From contig NZ_CP093301.1 in the NCBI RefSeq assembly GCF_024362785.1, positions 2,666,001 through 2,730,000 of the forward strand: 64,000 nt of DNA, in the 5' to 3' direction. The translations under genes were made by a program, and so were the position numbers. Within the stretch, counting starts at the first letter, position 1; each line of letters opens with the position of its first letter. This DNA is from Evansella sp. LMS18 (lineage in GTDB: Bacteria; Bacillota; Bacilli; Bacillales; Salisediminibacteriaceae). The notes beneath the pieces were generated by a model. The model made no database searches. It saw only the letters and a program-made list of their open reading frames with translations, and was not told where the DNA came from. This document shows positions 9,009-17,756 of this stretch, piece after piece.

Positions 9009-9203
9009 ATTTACAGATAGCTTCTTTTACATGCCATCATTCAGATGATATGAGTTAATTTTACTAATTTGTTTCTGGATGTTGTACCCTTTCCCACTGG
9101 GTGAAACGGTCGGCTAGTCAGGAAAAACTTGAGCTTAAAAGTATAAATTCCCTTGCCTGGTTTGAAAATATAAAACAGCAGAGTTCAGTGAGGGGCAGTG
9201 TGA

Positions 9204-10784
9204 ATGGGACTATTCAGGAAGAGAAAAAGACAGAGTGGGAAAATACAGGAAAAGCAAGCTGTGGAACAGGAGGGGGATTCTCTTTCCAGCCAGCTGGACG
9301 GGAACATAAAAAAGATAAAAGAACTTACGGGAGATACAGATGATGTAATGTACCGTTCGGTGACGATAAGAGGGAATTATCGTTTACTGTTAGTTTATAT
9401 AGAAGGAATCAGTGAAGTTGACAGGATCAACACAGTAATAAACACTCTTCTGCAAAGTAATGAAAATGAAGACCTCCCGGTGCTAAACGAAAATGAAAAT
9501 CTTATAAATAACCTCGAGGAGCGGTTACTGGCAATATCCAACTGTTCTTATGTGGAGAACACGGATGACCTGCTTACCGAGCTTCTGTCAGGTAATACAG
9601 TTATTATCGCTGATGGTTTTACGAGGGCGATTTCCTGCAATACACCTGGGGGAAAGCGCCGCGCGGTGGAGGAACCATCCACAGAAACAGTAATCAGGGG
9701 GCCGAAAGACGGTTTTACGGAGGATATTCGTACGAATATATCATTAATAAGGGACAGAATAAAAACCCCGGATCTCTGGTACAAAATTAAAAAAGTTGGA
9801 AAGCAGACACAAACAGATGTGGCTGTTATGTATATTAATAACATCGCGGACAAAAGACTTGTAAAAGAAGTGGCAGAACGCCTGGAAAGTATTGAAACTG
9901 ACAGTATTCTCGAAAGCAACTATATTGAAGAATTCATTCAGGATGAGACGTATACTCTGTTTCCGCAAATACAAAATAAAGAAAGACCTGATGCTGTTGC
10001 TGCTGCTCTGTTAGAAGGAAGAGTGGCGATTATTGTAAACGGCACCCCGTTTGCCCTGATTGCTCCTGTCACGTTAGCGATGCTTATGCAGACTACGGAA
10101 GACTATTACCAGCGGCCTTTATTTGTAACGTTTCTCAGATTGTTAAGGACGTTCTCCTTTTTTGTGGCAATGCTGCTGCCAGGAGTGTATATAGCTGTAA
10201 CAACCCATCATCAGGAAATGCTTCCCACTGTTTTACTATTCAGCCTGGCAGCACAGCGGGAAGGCGTCCCATTTCCAGCAATCGTAGAAGCCTTGCTGAT
10301 GGAAGTGACTTTCGAAATTCTCCGGGAAGCGGGGGTAAGGATGCCAAAGGCGATTGGCGCTTCCATTTCCATCGTCGGGGCACTTGTTTTAGGGCAGGCA
10401 GCTGTTGAGGCCGGGGTCGTTTCCGCAGTCATGGTTATTATTGTTTCTTTTACCGCAATTACAAATTTTATTATTCCAACATATAACCTTAGTGTGGCAG
10501 TCCGGTTGCTCCGCTTCGCTTTTATGATTCTGTCGGCTGCTTTCGGTTTTCTGGGAATCCTTGCCGGGCTGCTGATTCTGTTAATTCATTTAGCTGGATT
10601 ACGTTCTTTCGGTGTTCCGTATTTAACTCCAATGGCCCCTTTTATCCTGTCAGAACAGAAGGATACGCTTTTTCGCTTCCCATTATGGGCCCTGAATACG
10701 AGGCCGGAATCGCTTAACCCGGAAAATAAGCGGAGGATGAGCGCGTATATGAAACCTTCCCCTCCGAAAAAAGAGAGCAGCTGA
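9204..10784 (+). CDS. Spore germination protein, GerA family (receptor A subunit)
   Basis: This is the 526-residue A subunit of a nutrient germinant receptor in the spore inner membrane. The soluble N-terminal region (about 1-290, including VIRGPKDGFTEDIRTNISLIRDRIKTP) is followed by a membrane domain of about five to six segments (FLRLLRTFSFFVAMLLPGVY, MPKAIGASISIVGALVLGQA and others). VIRGPKxGFxE and the ALLEGRVAIIVNGTP segment are family hallmarks. It starts an A-C-B gene set. Which germinant it senses cannot be read from the sequence. Expression would be expected in the forespore (sigma-G), but no convincing sigma-G promoter was identified in 9009-9203. Confidence 0.93.
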   Translation: MGLFRKRKRQSGKIQEKQAVEQEGDSLSSQLDGNIKKIKELTGDTDDVMYRSVTIRGNYRLLLVYIEGISEVDRINTVINTLLQSNENEDLPVLNENENLINNLEERLLAISNCSYVENTDDLLTELLSGNTVIIADGFTRAISCNTPGGKRRAVEEPSTETVIRGPKDGFTEDIRTNISLIRDRIKTPDLWYKIKKVGKQTQTDVAVMYINNIADKRLVKEVAERLESIETDSILESNYIEEFIQDETYTLFPQIQNKERPDAVAAALLEGRVAIIVNGTPFALIAPVTLAMLMQTTEDYYQRPLFVTFLRLLRTFSFFVAMLLPGVYIAVTTHHQEMLPTVLLFSLAAQREGVPFPAIVEALLMEVTFEILREAGVRMPKAIGASISIVGALVLGQAAVEAGVVSAVMVIIVSFTAITNFIIPTYNLSVAVRLLRFAFMILSAAFGFLGILAGLLILLIHLAGLRSFGVPYLTPMAPFILSEQKDTLFRFPLWALNTRPESLNPENKRRMSAYMKPSPPKKESS

Positions 10785-10810
10785 ATATTTTTGTATAAAG
10801 GAGATTGTCG

Positions 10811-12019
10811 ATGAACCGGAAATTCCTCATCTGTTTGCCTGTATTTATGCTCTTATTTCTTTCCGGCTGCGGGGACATAAGGGAATTAAATGAAATCGGC
10901 ATCGTCGTATATACAGCCATTGATAAGAAAGAAGATCAGTGGCTGGTCTCATACCAAGTAGTTAATCCAAGCACAGCAGCCAGGAATTCCACGGGGGGAG
11001 GCGGTGAAGGAGCTCCTGTTTTTACATTCACCACTTCAGGGGAAACGCTGCAGCAGGCTATACAAAATACTAATTTAGAAGAACCGAGAAGATTGTTTTT
11101 CGCCCATAATTCCGCCATCGTCATTTCTGAAGAAATTGCCAGAGAAGGAGTAAGCCCTGTAATTGATTATTATCTCCGCTCCATAGAGGACCGGGCTACA
11201 GAGCCTTTGTTTATCGCAGAGAAAGCAATGGACTTTCTGGATATGCTTGATCCTTCTGAACCTATCCCAGGGCAGCTGCTTCCTAATATGATGGAACGGG
11301 GAGAAAAGAATATGTCCAAGTACGAGGAGGTCGACTTCACAGATTTTGTGATTGCCGCAACTTCCGAATCAAAAACCGCGGTTATACCACAGCTCGTTAT
11401 TACGGGGGATAAGGAAGGGCAAACCTCCATGGATGCCCTTTCCAAAACGAGAAGGACGGGAACCATTAAATTAGGAAATCTCGGTGTCTTCAATAAAGAT
11501 AAGCTTGCAGGCTGGTTAACTCCTGAGGAAGCGAGAGGTGTGGCATGGATTACGGGAAAGATTGAAGAAATCTATATTACTTTCGACTGCCACGGGAAGA
11601 GAGAAGTCCCTCCTCAGTCAACCTATTTGCTGACTGATTCATCTGTTCAGTTAACTCCCAGGCTGACAGAGAGCAGAATTGAGATGGAGCTGGATATCCA
11701 CACCGAGGGAAGGCTGATTGAAGTGGGGTGTACCTACGACCTGTCCCTTCCCGGGAATATTGATAAAATGGCGGGCTATATTGAAGAGCAAATTCGCCTC
11801 GACATTGAAGCAGCCTGGGCCAAGGCGAAAATACTGGATGCAGATGTGGTGGGTTTCGCTGATAAAATTAATAATAGACATCCAGATAAATGGAAGGAAT
11901 TGAGAAGCGCTCCTGATAAAGGGTATTTAGACCAAGTTGATTTGATTACAAACGTAAAGGTTGATATTGAGAATACAGGAATTAATCAAAGCCCATTTTC
12001 CTCATTAATAAAGGAATAG
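10811..12019 (+). CDS. Spore germination lipoprotein, Ger(x)C family (C subunit)
   Basis: The 402-residue C subunit of the receptor is a lipoprotein facing the outside of the inner spore membrane. The start is the ATG at 10811 behind AAAGGAGA; an in-frame TTG at 10805 is too close. The signal peptide ends in LLFLSGC with lipobox cysteine, followed by DIRELNEIGIV, typical of this family. The mid-region (PRRLFFAHNSAIVISEEIA) and the C-terminal domain match Ger(x)C proteins. It is 26 bp after the A subunit and 7 bp before the B subunit. Confidence 0.93.
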   Translation: MNRKFLICLPVFMLLFLSGCGDIRELNEIGIVVYTAIDKKEDQWLVSYQVVNPSTAARNSTGGGGEGAPVFTFTTSGETLQQAIQNTNLEEPRRLFFAHNSAIVISEEIAREGVSPVIDYYLRSIEDRATEPLFIAEKAMDFLDMLDPSEPIPGQLLPNMMERGEKNMSKYEEVDFTDFVIAATSESKTAVIPQLVITGDKEGQTSMDALSKTRRTGTIKLGNLGVFNKDKLAGWLTPEEARGVAWITGKIEEIYITFDCHGKREVPPQSTYLLTDSSVQLTPRLTESRIEMELDIHTEGRLIEVGCTYDLSLPGNIDKMAGYIEEQIRLDIEAAWAKAKILDADVVGFADKINNRHPDKWKELRSAPDKGYLDQVDLITNVKVDIENTGINQSPFSSLIKE

Positions 12020-12026
12020 GTGATTC

Positions 12027-13136
12027 ATGTTGGTACGATTAGGCAAGTATCAGTTAAGCGCAGCAGTCATATTATTTCTAATTGGCAGTACACCCTTGTT
12101 TGTTACTGGAATTGAAGCTGGCCAGGATGCATGGCTTGTTATGCTCACCGGAATGCTCGCGGGTTTGTTTTTTGTGTGGGTGTACCTTTACATTCAGCAT
12201 AACGAGCCGGAGAGCAGCCTTATTCAAATAATCAGGAAGCATTTCGGGAAGTATATAGGCACCGTAATAGCAATTCTTTATGTATTGCACTTCGCTTACC
12301 AGGCTATGCGTAACACGAGAGATTTCGGCGATCTTATCGTACTCACGCTTATGCCTGAATCACCCTTGTTTCTTATAATGCTGATTATGATGATCATTTC
12401 CACGTATGCGGTTTATCAGGGAACTGAAGTCTTCTTTCGGACGCTGGAAATACTGTTTCCGATAGTAATAATAAGTTTTTTTACGTTAATTCTTTTTTTC
12501 TTCCTATCGGGTGTTTTAAATTTTGAATTGCTGCTGCCTGTTCTGGAAAATGGGCTTATGCCTGTCCTGAAGGCGGCTGTTCCAAATGTGGCAATGACTC
12601 CTTTTGCCCAGATCGCTGTATTTCTAATGTTCTGGAAATACCTTAATAACAAGAAATATTTAACGAAATATACGTTAATCGCATATATTTTTACCGGGTT
12701 GTTTCTCGTTTTATATAATATTTTAATCGTCGCCATCATAGGTGCTCCATTGGCGAGTATTTCAACGGTCCCTTTACTTCGGGCTGTTCCTCTCATACAA
12801 ATTGGCGGTTTTCTGGAACGGCTTGATCCGATTTTCGTCATTGTGCTCGTACTTTGCTTATATACTAAAATGACAGTGTTTTATTTAGGGGCTGCTCTTG
12901 CGCTTGCGGAACTGCTTAATACTAGTCACAGAAAGGTTTTTCTGCTTGTGGGAGCAGTTATATACGCAGCATCTTTCATCCCGGCAAACTATATTGAACA
13001 TATATGGGTTGGATTTCAGATAAGCCATAATTATGATTTTGTTTTATTTCAGGCTGTTATTCCAGTTATTTTACTGTTGATAATAATGGTTAAGAAAAAG
13101 TCGAGTAAACAGCAAAATGGTCTTCCTCAAACGTGA
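12027..13136 (+). CDS. Spore germination permease, GerB family (B subunit)
   Basis: The 369-residue B subunit resembles amino-acid/polyamine permeases and has about ten predicted membrane segments. LGKYQLSAAVILFLIGSTPLF at the N-terminus and GQDAWLVMLTGMLAGLFFVW are characteristic. It probably binds the germinant. The ribosome site is weak (GGAATAGGTG) and the gene is 7 bp from the C-subunit gene, so translational coupling is likely. It is the last gene of the operon. Confidence 0.92.
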   Translation: MLVRLGKYQLSAAVILFLIGSTPLFVTGIEAGQDAWLVMLTGMLAGLFFVWVYLYIQHNEPESSLIQIIRKHFGKYIGTVIAILYVLHFAYQAMRNTRDFGDLIVLTLMPESPLFLIMLIMMIISTYAVYQGTEVFFRTLEILFPIVIISFFTLILFFFLSGVLNFELLLPVLENGLMPVLKAAVPNVAMTPFAQIAVFLMFWKYLNNKKYLTKYTLIAYIFTGLFLVLYNILIVAIIGAPLASISTVPLLRAVPLIQIGGFLERLDPIFVIVLVLCLYTKMTVFYLGAALALAELLNTSHRKVFLLVGAVIYAASFIPANYIEHIWVGFQISHNYDFVLFQAVIPVILLLIIMVKKKSSKQQNGLPQT

Positions 13137-13191
13137 GGTTTGAGAAATTTTAAACTATCTCTTCAACGGTTAGTTACTGCGTACAAACTTT

Positions 13192-13219
13192 GGTGCACCC
13201 TGAGGCTGCATCTTTTTTT
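13192..13219 (+). terminator. Probable terminator of the germination operon
   Basis: GGTGCA and TGCATC pair (one G-U) around CCCTGAGGC, followed by seven T. The stem is short but could be extended by the inner CC-GG pairs. Confidence 0.5.
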
Positions 13220-13387
13220 GTTCAGTAAACTTTTTTTTGAGTGAAAATATTGATTAGTGTCAATACCCTGAAAATTTCTGATTATGTTTTAAATTTACAT
13301 AAGATTGGAATAGTACACTGATATCCTTAATTACTTTTTCGGTTGCTTTACGAAAAATAAAGTATTGTACAGACAGGAGGACTTTCT

Positions 13388-14965
13388 TTGAGCAGGAAGA
13401 ATCAGGGGATAAATAGTGAAAGATTAATAGATTATCGAATTTTTGTGCCTTCCCTGCTGGCAATTATAGCTATAAGTATTCCGTTTTCGGTTTATGAAGC
13501 ACAGGCGCTGGATATACTGAACCAAATTTTTGATACGATTGTCGACGTGTTCAGCTGGGGCTATATCTGGTATGGGATTATTCTTGTTGCGGCAGGGCTG
13601 TACTTATCTTTTTCGAAGTATGGACAGGTCGTTTTAGGCGATCCGATGGAGAAGCCGAGATTTACATTATTTGAGTATGCTTCTATTCTCATAGCCATGG
13701 GGGTAGGGTCCACTATAATGAGGACAGGGATGGTTCAATGGACGGCGGTTGCAAATGACCCTCCGTTCGGGATGGAGCCCGGGTCTACAGAAGCACTGCT
13801 GATGGGAAATGCCTATAGTATGTTTCTCTGGAGTTTTCAAGTGTTTGCTATATTTGTTATGGCAGCACCGGCAATGGGATACATTCTGCATGTTCGCAAA
13901 CGCCCGCTTATGCGGATTTCCGAAGCATGCCGGGTGATCTTTGGAGATAAGTTTACTGACGGACTGGGTGGAAAAATACTGGACATGATTTTTCTTGTAA
14001 GTATTTTAGCCGGGGCAGCGGTTACCCTTGGTCTCGGCGCACCAATAGTTACACATAACCTGGCAAGGCTGCTGGATATGGATGTGACATTCAGCTTGAC
14101 GTTAATAGTAACAATCATCTGGGTCATTCTGTTTTCCTTAAGCGCCTACTTAGGTATTGAAAAAGGTATTAAGAGACTTAGTACATTCAATATGTATCTT
14201 GCAGGGGCTTTTGCCGTATTCGTCATGGTAGCAGGACCTGGTATTTTCATATTAGATTATTTTACAGACAGTGTAAGTACGCTTTTAACAAATTATGTTG
14301 GAATCTCCCTTTATACGGAATCGTTGAATCTTGAAGGGGCGACGCATGTGCAGAGCAATACCGTTTTCTGGTTTGCTTACAGTGCAACATGGGCAATGCT
14401 CCACAGTGTTTTTGCTGCGAAAATTTCAAGAGGAAGAACGATTAAAGAAATGATATTAACCTATTTACTGGCTCCGACTTTGTTGTCGTGGGTGGCAACA
14501 GGTGTACTTGGCGGTTTAGGGGTGCACAGACATTTAACCGGGGAGGTCCCTGTGTTGGATATTGTGCAGAATAATGAAGCAGTAGCTGCAATACCTGAAA
14601 TACTGGTATCACTGCCTTTTGCGGCTATAGCTCTTACTGTTTTTATCATCGTAGCGATGATTTTCCTGACAACTACCTTGGATTCTACTACTTACACAAT
14701 CGCGGCATATACGAGTACGAAGGATATGAGTAAAACAGAACCTTCCAGATATTTACGTGTTATTGTGGCAGTGGTTATTGCGACACTTTCGTTAATCCTG
14801 ATGCGGGTTGGCGGACTGGCGCCACTGGAAGTAATCTCAGGGCTTATGGGACTGCCAATCATCCTCATTCAGTTCCTGACAATCTACGCAGCTATAAAAA
14901 TGATGAACCAGGATCAGGCATGGGTGAATAACGTAAGGCCAAAACAAAATCCGGGAGATAAATAA
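13388..14965 (+). CDS. BCCT-family betaine/carnitine/choline-type transporter
   Basis: This 525-residue carrier has about twelve membrane segments. TTG at 13388 is the start, 7 nt after AGGAGG (13375-13380). The family signature region is present as SATWAMLHSVFAAKISRGRTIKEM. The region MRTGMVQWTAVANDPPFGMEPGS corresponds to the conserved early segment with the PPFG motif. Members import quaternary amines with Na+ or H+, or exchange them (CaiT type). The aromatic substrate box could not be assigned, so the substrate is unknown. A role in osmoprotection is an inference from family. It is a single gene with its own terminator. Confidence 0.9.
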   Translation: MSRKNQGINSERLIDYRIFVPSLLAIIAISIPFSVYEAQALDILNQIFDTIVDVFSWGYIWYGIILVAAGLYLSFSKYGQVVLGDPMEKPRFTLFEYASILIAMGVGSTIMRTGMVQWTAVANDPPFGMEPGSTEALLMGNAYSMFLWSFQVFAIFVMAAPAMGYILHVRKRPLMRISEACRVIFGDKFTDGLGGKILDMIFLVSILAGAAVTLGLGAPIVTHNLARLLDMDVTFSLTLIVTIIWVILFSLSAYLGIEKGIKRLSTFNMYLAGAFAVFVMVAGPGIFILDYFTDSVSTLLTNYVGISLYTESLNLEGATHVQSNTVFWFAYSATWAMLHSVFAAKISRGRTIKEMILTYLLAPTLLSWVATGVLGGLGVHRHLTGEVPVLDIVQNNEAVAAIPEILVSLPFAAIALTVFIIVAMIFLTTTLDSTTYTIAAYTSTKDMSKTEPSRYLRVIVAVVIATLSLILMRVGGLAPLEVISGLMGLPIILIQFLTIYAAIKMMNQDQAWVNNVRPKQNPGDK

Positions 14966-14972
14966 AATGAAA

Positions 14973-15012
14973 GGTGTACCGGAAGCAATTCGCTTCTGGT
15001 ACACCCTTTTTT
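14973..15012. terminator. Bidirectional terminator between the BCCT gene and narK
   Basis: A 14-bp stem (14973-14986 with 14992-15005, one G-U), loop AATTC, and seven T on the plus strand. It separates convergent genes. Confidence 0.85.
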
Positions 15013-15017
15013 TACTA

Positions 15018-16316
15018 TTAGCAGTTAAACCCGGAGTTTTTGCGGCTGTAAAAGAACCAGCAAACTCCTAAACTAATGATATAATATACGATGAAAATAA
15101 TCAGAGCTAAGTCAGCGGAACCTGTTGTATCAATTGACCAACCGAAAATCTTAGGAATCAGGAAGGCTCCGTATGCTGCGAAGGCTGCAATCAGACCTAA
15201 TACAGGACCTGCTTCTTTCTCTTTAAAGATAAACGGTACCATTCGGAATGTTGATCCATTGGCAATCCCGGTAGCTGCAAACAAGAGCAGGAACATAATC
15301 AGGAAGCCAGGGAAGTTGTTTACAAACAAGAAATAAATTACTCCGGCAGTAGCAATAATCATACTTACAATAACCCAGAATGTTACCTTTGAGCCGCTGT
15401 CCACCTTATCAGACAGCCAGCCGCCTATTGGCCGTACAGAAGCACCGATTAATGGCCCGAGGAATGCTAACCCAATAGCGTTCAGCTCAGGAAACTCTGA
15501 GTTGATCAGAAGCGGGAATGCTGCTGCGAATCCAATAAATGAACCGAAACACATGACATATAACCATGTCATAACCCAGGTGTGCTTAAGTTTCAATACG
15601 GAAAGCTGCGCTTTAACACTTTGTTTCGTGTTAGGTAGTTCATCCATGAAGAAAATTGTCAGTAATACGGCAATGATAATCGGGACTACCCAGATAAACG
15701 CTGCGTTCTGGAGAAAAATTTGAGAGCCGTCAGGGAGCTCCTGAGCTCCGCCAGTCATAACTCCGATAAACCCAAGTCCGATTACGATAGGTGTAACAAA
15801 CTGAACGACACTTACTCCAAGGTTTCCGATTCCTACGTTAATTCCGTTAGCTGTACCTTTTTTGCTTTTTGGAAAATACGGGTTTAACGTAGCCGTAGAT
15901 GATGATAAACAGCCGCCGCCAAGTCCGCAAAGTGCTGCAAGTATAGCCATCGTCATGTAGCTCGTTTCAGGATTCTGGACGGCGAACCCGATACCTATTG
16001 CTGGAATCAGCAGAAGAGATGTACTGATAATGGTCCACTTTTTACCGCCCATTACTCCAGGCATAAACGTATAAATTAAGCGGAATGTCGCCCCTGTCAG
16101 ACCAGGAAGAGCTGCCAGCGTAAATAACTGGCTTTGGGTAAAGGCAAAACCTACGTCGTTAAGGCGTACTGCCGCCACCGACCATATCTGCCACACACAG
16201 AAAGCTAATATAAGTGCGAATACTGAAATATACAAATTCTTTCTAGCTATTTTATTACCTTGTTCTTCCCAGAACTTTTCTTCTTCAGGTTGCCAGACTG
16301 CGAGTTTAGCCATCAT
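15018..16316 (-). CDS. narK: Nitrate/nitrite transporter, NarK-type MFS
   Basis: This 432-residue major-facilitator protein with twelve predicted segments moves nitrate and/or nitrite across the membrane. The nitrate-porter signature GIGNLGVSVVQFVTP (around residue 155) and the second-half GASVRPIGGWLSDKVDSG motif are clear. Start: ATG at 16316 or the adjacent ATG at 16313, behind AAGGGGA. No nitrate or nitrite reductase genes are in the window, so whether it serves assimilation or respiration is open. No convincing FNR-type site was found upstream. Confidence 0.92.
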   Translation of the reverse strand: MMAKLAVWQPEEEKFWEEQGNKIARKNLYISVFALILAFCVWQIWSVAAVRLNDVGFAFTQSQLFTLAALPGLTGATFRLIYTFMPGVMGGKKWTIISTSLLLIPAIGIGFAVQNPETSYMTMAILAALCGLGGGCLSSSTATLNPYFPKSKKGTANGINVGIGNLGVSVVQFVTPIVIGLGFIGVMTGGAQELPDGSQIFLQNAAFIWVVPIIIAVLLTIFFMDELPNTKQSVKAQLSVLKLKHTWVMTWLYVMCFGSFIGFAAAFPLLINSEFPELNAIGLAFLGPLIGASVRPIGGWLSDKVDSGSKVTFWVIVSMIIATAGVIYFLFVNNFPGFLIMFLLLFAATGIANGSTFRMVPFIFKEKEAGPVLGLIAAFAAYGAFLIPKIFGWSIDTTGSADLALIIFIVYYIISLGVCWFFYSRKNSGFNC

Positions 16317-16482
16317 TCATTTCCCCTTGCTTGTTGGTTTTATGAAATCAGTATAGCAGGAGAACGGCAGCGTACTGCGGGGCTTATATGTCTAATTAGT
16401 AAACATTAATTGAAGAAAAGTTTCATAAGTATATTAGGTGAAAACTATTGACAATGTTGCCAAAGTGTATATAGATATGTAC
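16317..16482 (-). promoter_or_regulatory. Upstream region of narK
   Basis: This gene-free interval lies between the narK start and the terminator of the gvp cluster and must contain the narK promoter. AT-rich TTAGTAAACATTAATTG occurs near 16396-16412, but no clean -35/-10 pair or regulator site could be defined by eye. Confidence 0.3.
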
Positions 16483-16519
16483 AAAAAAACTGCCATTCTA
16501 CGAGAATGGCAGTTTTTTT
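16483..16519. terminator. Terminator at the end of the gas-vesicle cluster
   Basis: A 17-bp stem (16483-16499 with 16503-16519), loop ACG, A-tract on one side and T-tract on the other. It lies two bases after the last gene of the minus-strand gvp cluster. Confidence 0.9.
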
Positions 16520-16521
16520 GT

Positions 16522-16746
16522 TTACCTCAGACGTTTATTATCCTGCTGATCATTAATCATTTTTTTAATTTCTTCTTTATCCGGCAGTCCGGCTTTTGCC
16601 TGGAAAGCGTACTCGGTTTTTACAACTGGAGCATCTTTGCCCTTGCCGAGTTTTCTTTCTTCCACTCTGGCTACCGTCGAATGGTCAGTATGTTCAAGAT
16701 CCCGGATAAGCTGGCTAATATCCCTGAAGAAATCTTTTCTGTTCAT
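16522..16746 (-). CDS. Small protein of unknown function at the end of the gvp cluster
   Basis: This 74-residue, highly charged protein has no membrane segment. It starts MNRKDFFRDISQ and contains VARVEERKLGKGKDAPVV and an EYAFQAKAGL segment. It sits in the place where Bacillus megaterium-type clusters carry gvpT and gvpU, but it is much shorter and does not look like either as remembered. The gene is 4 bp after gvpJ, so it is co-translated with the cluster. It may be an accessory protein of the vesicle shell or an adaptor. No function is claimed. Confidence 0.7.
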   Translation of the reverse strand: MNRKDFFRDISQLIRDLEHTDHSTVARVEERKLGKGKDAPVVKTEYAFQAKAGLPDKEEIKKMINDQQDNKRLR

Positions 16747-16750
16747 TCAG

Positions 16751-17074
16751 TTAATCTCCTTTACTTTCCGAAGCTTCTACTTTTTCTTCCAGCAGTTTAA
16801 TTCTGTCCTGCAGCTGCTTGTTCTCCTCTTGCATCTGGATTGCCTTTGAGGAATAGTGGGGGTCATTCTCCCACCAGTCAATTCCCATTTCTTTTGCTTT
16901 ATCAACGGAAGCAACAATGAGACGGATTTTTATTGTTAAAAGTTCCACTTCCGCCAGGTTTACTTTAATATCTCCTGCGATAACTACTCCTTTTTCCAGC
17001 ACTGTTTCCAGAACGTCTACAAGACTTCCTGCCATGTTCGCAGGATGATTCACTGTTTCCCGTACATTACTCAT
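16751..17074 (-). CDS. gvpJ: Gas vesicle protein GvpJ (GvpA superfamily minor component)
   Basis: This is a 107-residue protein. The GvpA-family core VDVLETVLEKGVVIAGDIKV ... AEVELLTIKIRLIVASVDKA occupies residues about 18-62. The following GIDWWENDPHYSS and a C-terminal coiled-coil (KQLQDRIKLLEEKV) mark the J-type rather than the major shell protein. GvpJ is a minor component needed for nucleation and tip formation. Its order after gvpL, gvpS and gvpK matches the L-S-K-J order of B. megaterium. Confidence 0.88.
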   Translation of the reverse strand: MSNVRETVNHPANMAGSLVDVLETVLEKGVVIAGDIKVNLAEVELLTIKIRLIVASVDKAKEMGIDWWENDPHYSSKAIQMQEENKQLQDRIKLLEEKVEASESKGD

Positions 17075-17118
17075 GGAATCTTCCTTTCTTTTATGTGTTA
17101 TGTGTCATGGTAGGAAGC

Positions 17119-17421
17119 TTACATTAAGTTCCCTAATGGGCCCAGGTCAATATTCAGGTCATCGTCATTCAGATTAAAGACTTCCTTTAATTCTTCCATT
17201 TTTTCTTCCAGATTCATTAACGCTTCTCCGACCTTTTCGATTTCTTCCTCTGTTAAGCTGCCGTTTTCTACACGCCTCATTGCCTGGCGTTCTACTAACT
17301 GGCGGAGCAGTTCAATAACGGTCATGACCAGCTGAGCAAGTCCTTCTTCTGCTTTTTCAGGGTCTAAAGCTATTTTTCCAGTTGGGTTATGCTGCTCCAC
17401 AAGGGTTTTTTTGCCTTCCAT
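17119..17421 (-). CDS. gvpK: Gas vesicle protein GvpK
   Basis: The 100-residue protein matches GvpK in its central segments: ALDPEKAEEGLAQLVMTVIE, LLRQLVERQAMRRVENGSL and EEIEKVGEALMNLEEKMEEL. GvpK is an accessory protein required for vesicle assembly. The ATG at 17421 is chosen because AAGGAG lies 8 nt upstream (17435-17430); the longer GTG start at 17430 overlaps that site. It lies between gvpS and gvpJ. Confidence 0.9.
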   Translation of the reverse strand: MEGKKTLVEQHNPTGKIALDPEKAEEGLAQLVMTVIELLRQLVERQAMRRVENGSLTEEEIEKVGEALMNLEEKMEELKEVFNLNDDDLNIDLGPLGNLM

Positions 17422-17481
17422 ATTTATCACTCCTTAAGCTTTTAAAAACAGTAAGTTCATAAGCCTCCTGCAATGGAGGTT

Positions 17482-17754
17482 CTACGAATGATTTTCCACT
17501 TGGTCTCTCACTTCTTTCGTAATTTCCCTCCTGTTTTCCAATCCGCTATCTCCAACGGTGTTAATCGCTGATTTTTCCTGTGCCTGAATGAGTGTTTCTA
17601 CAGACGCCAGCAATATGCGTAAGTCCAGGTATACCAAGTCTATACCGGCAATGGAAATGGTGAGGTCGCCTTTCAGTACGACACCCTTTTCAAGAACAGC
17701 ATCAAGCACATCAAGCAGGGAGACATCTTTCGTCTGCAGTGATTCACCTGCCAT
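17482..17754 (-). CDS. gvpS: Gas vesicle protein GvpS-like (GvpA superfamily minor component)
   Basis: The 90-residue product contains the GvpA-like core SLLDVLDAVLEKGVVLKGDL ... IAGIDLVYLDLRILLASVET (residues about 12-56), followed by a hydrophilic tail. The VYLDLR signature and tail point to the S (or S/J) minor type, not the major shell protein GvpA/B, whose core reads ...AEVIDRILDKGIVIDAW. It begins 2 bp after gvpL, indicating translational coupling. Both GvpA-superfamily genes here are of minor types. Confidence 0.85.
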   Translation of the reverse strand: MAGESLQTKDVSLLDVLDAVLEKGVVLKGDLTISIAGIDLVYLDLRILLASVETLIQAQEKSAINTVGDSGLENRREITKEVRDQVENHS

Positions 17755-17756
17755 CC

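Noticed and set aside
9009-9203. Sigma-G promoter of the germination operon
   Set aside because: AT-rich segments (AGTATAA, AAATATAA) were considered, but neither boxes nor spacing fit the consensus well enough to report.
17482-17754. Reading this gene as the major shell protein GvpA
   Set aside because: The core has the GvpA fold pattern but carries VYLDLR and a hydrophilic tail, which fit the S/J minor types.
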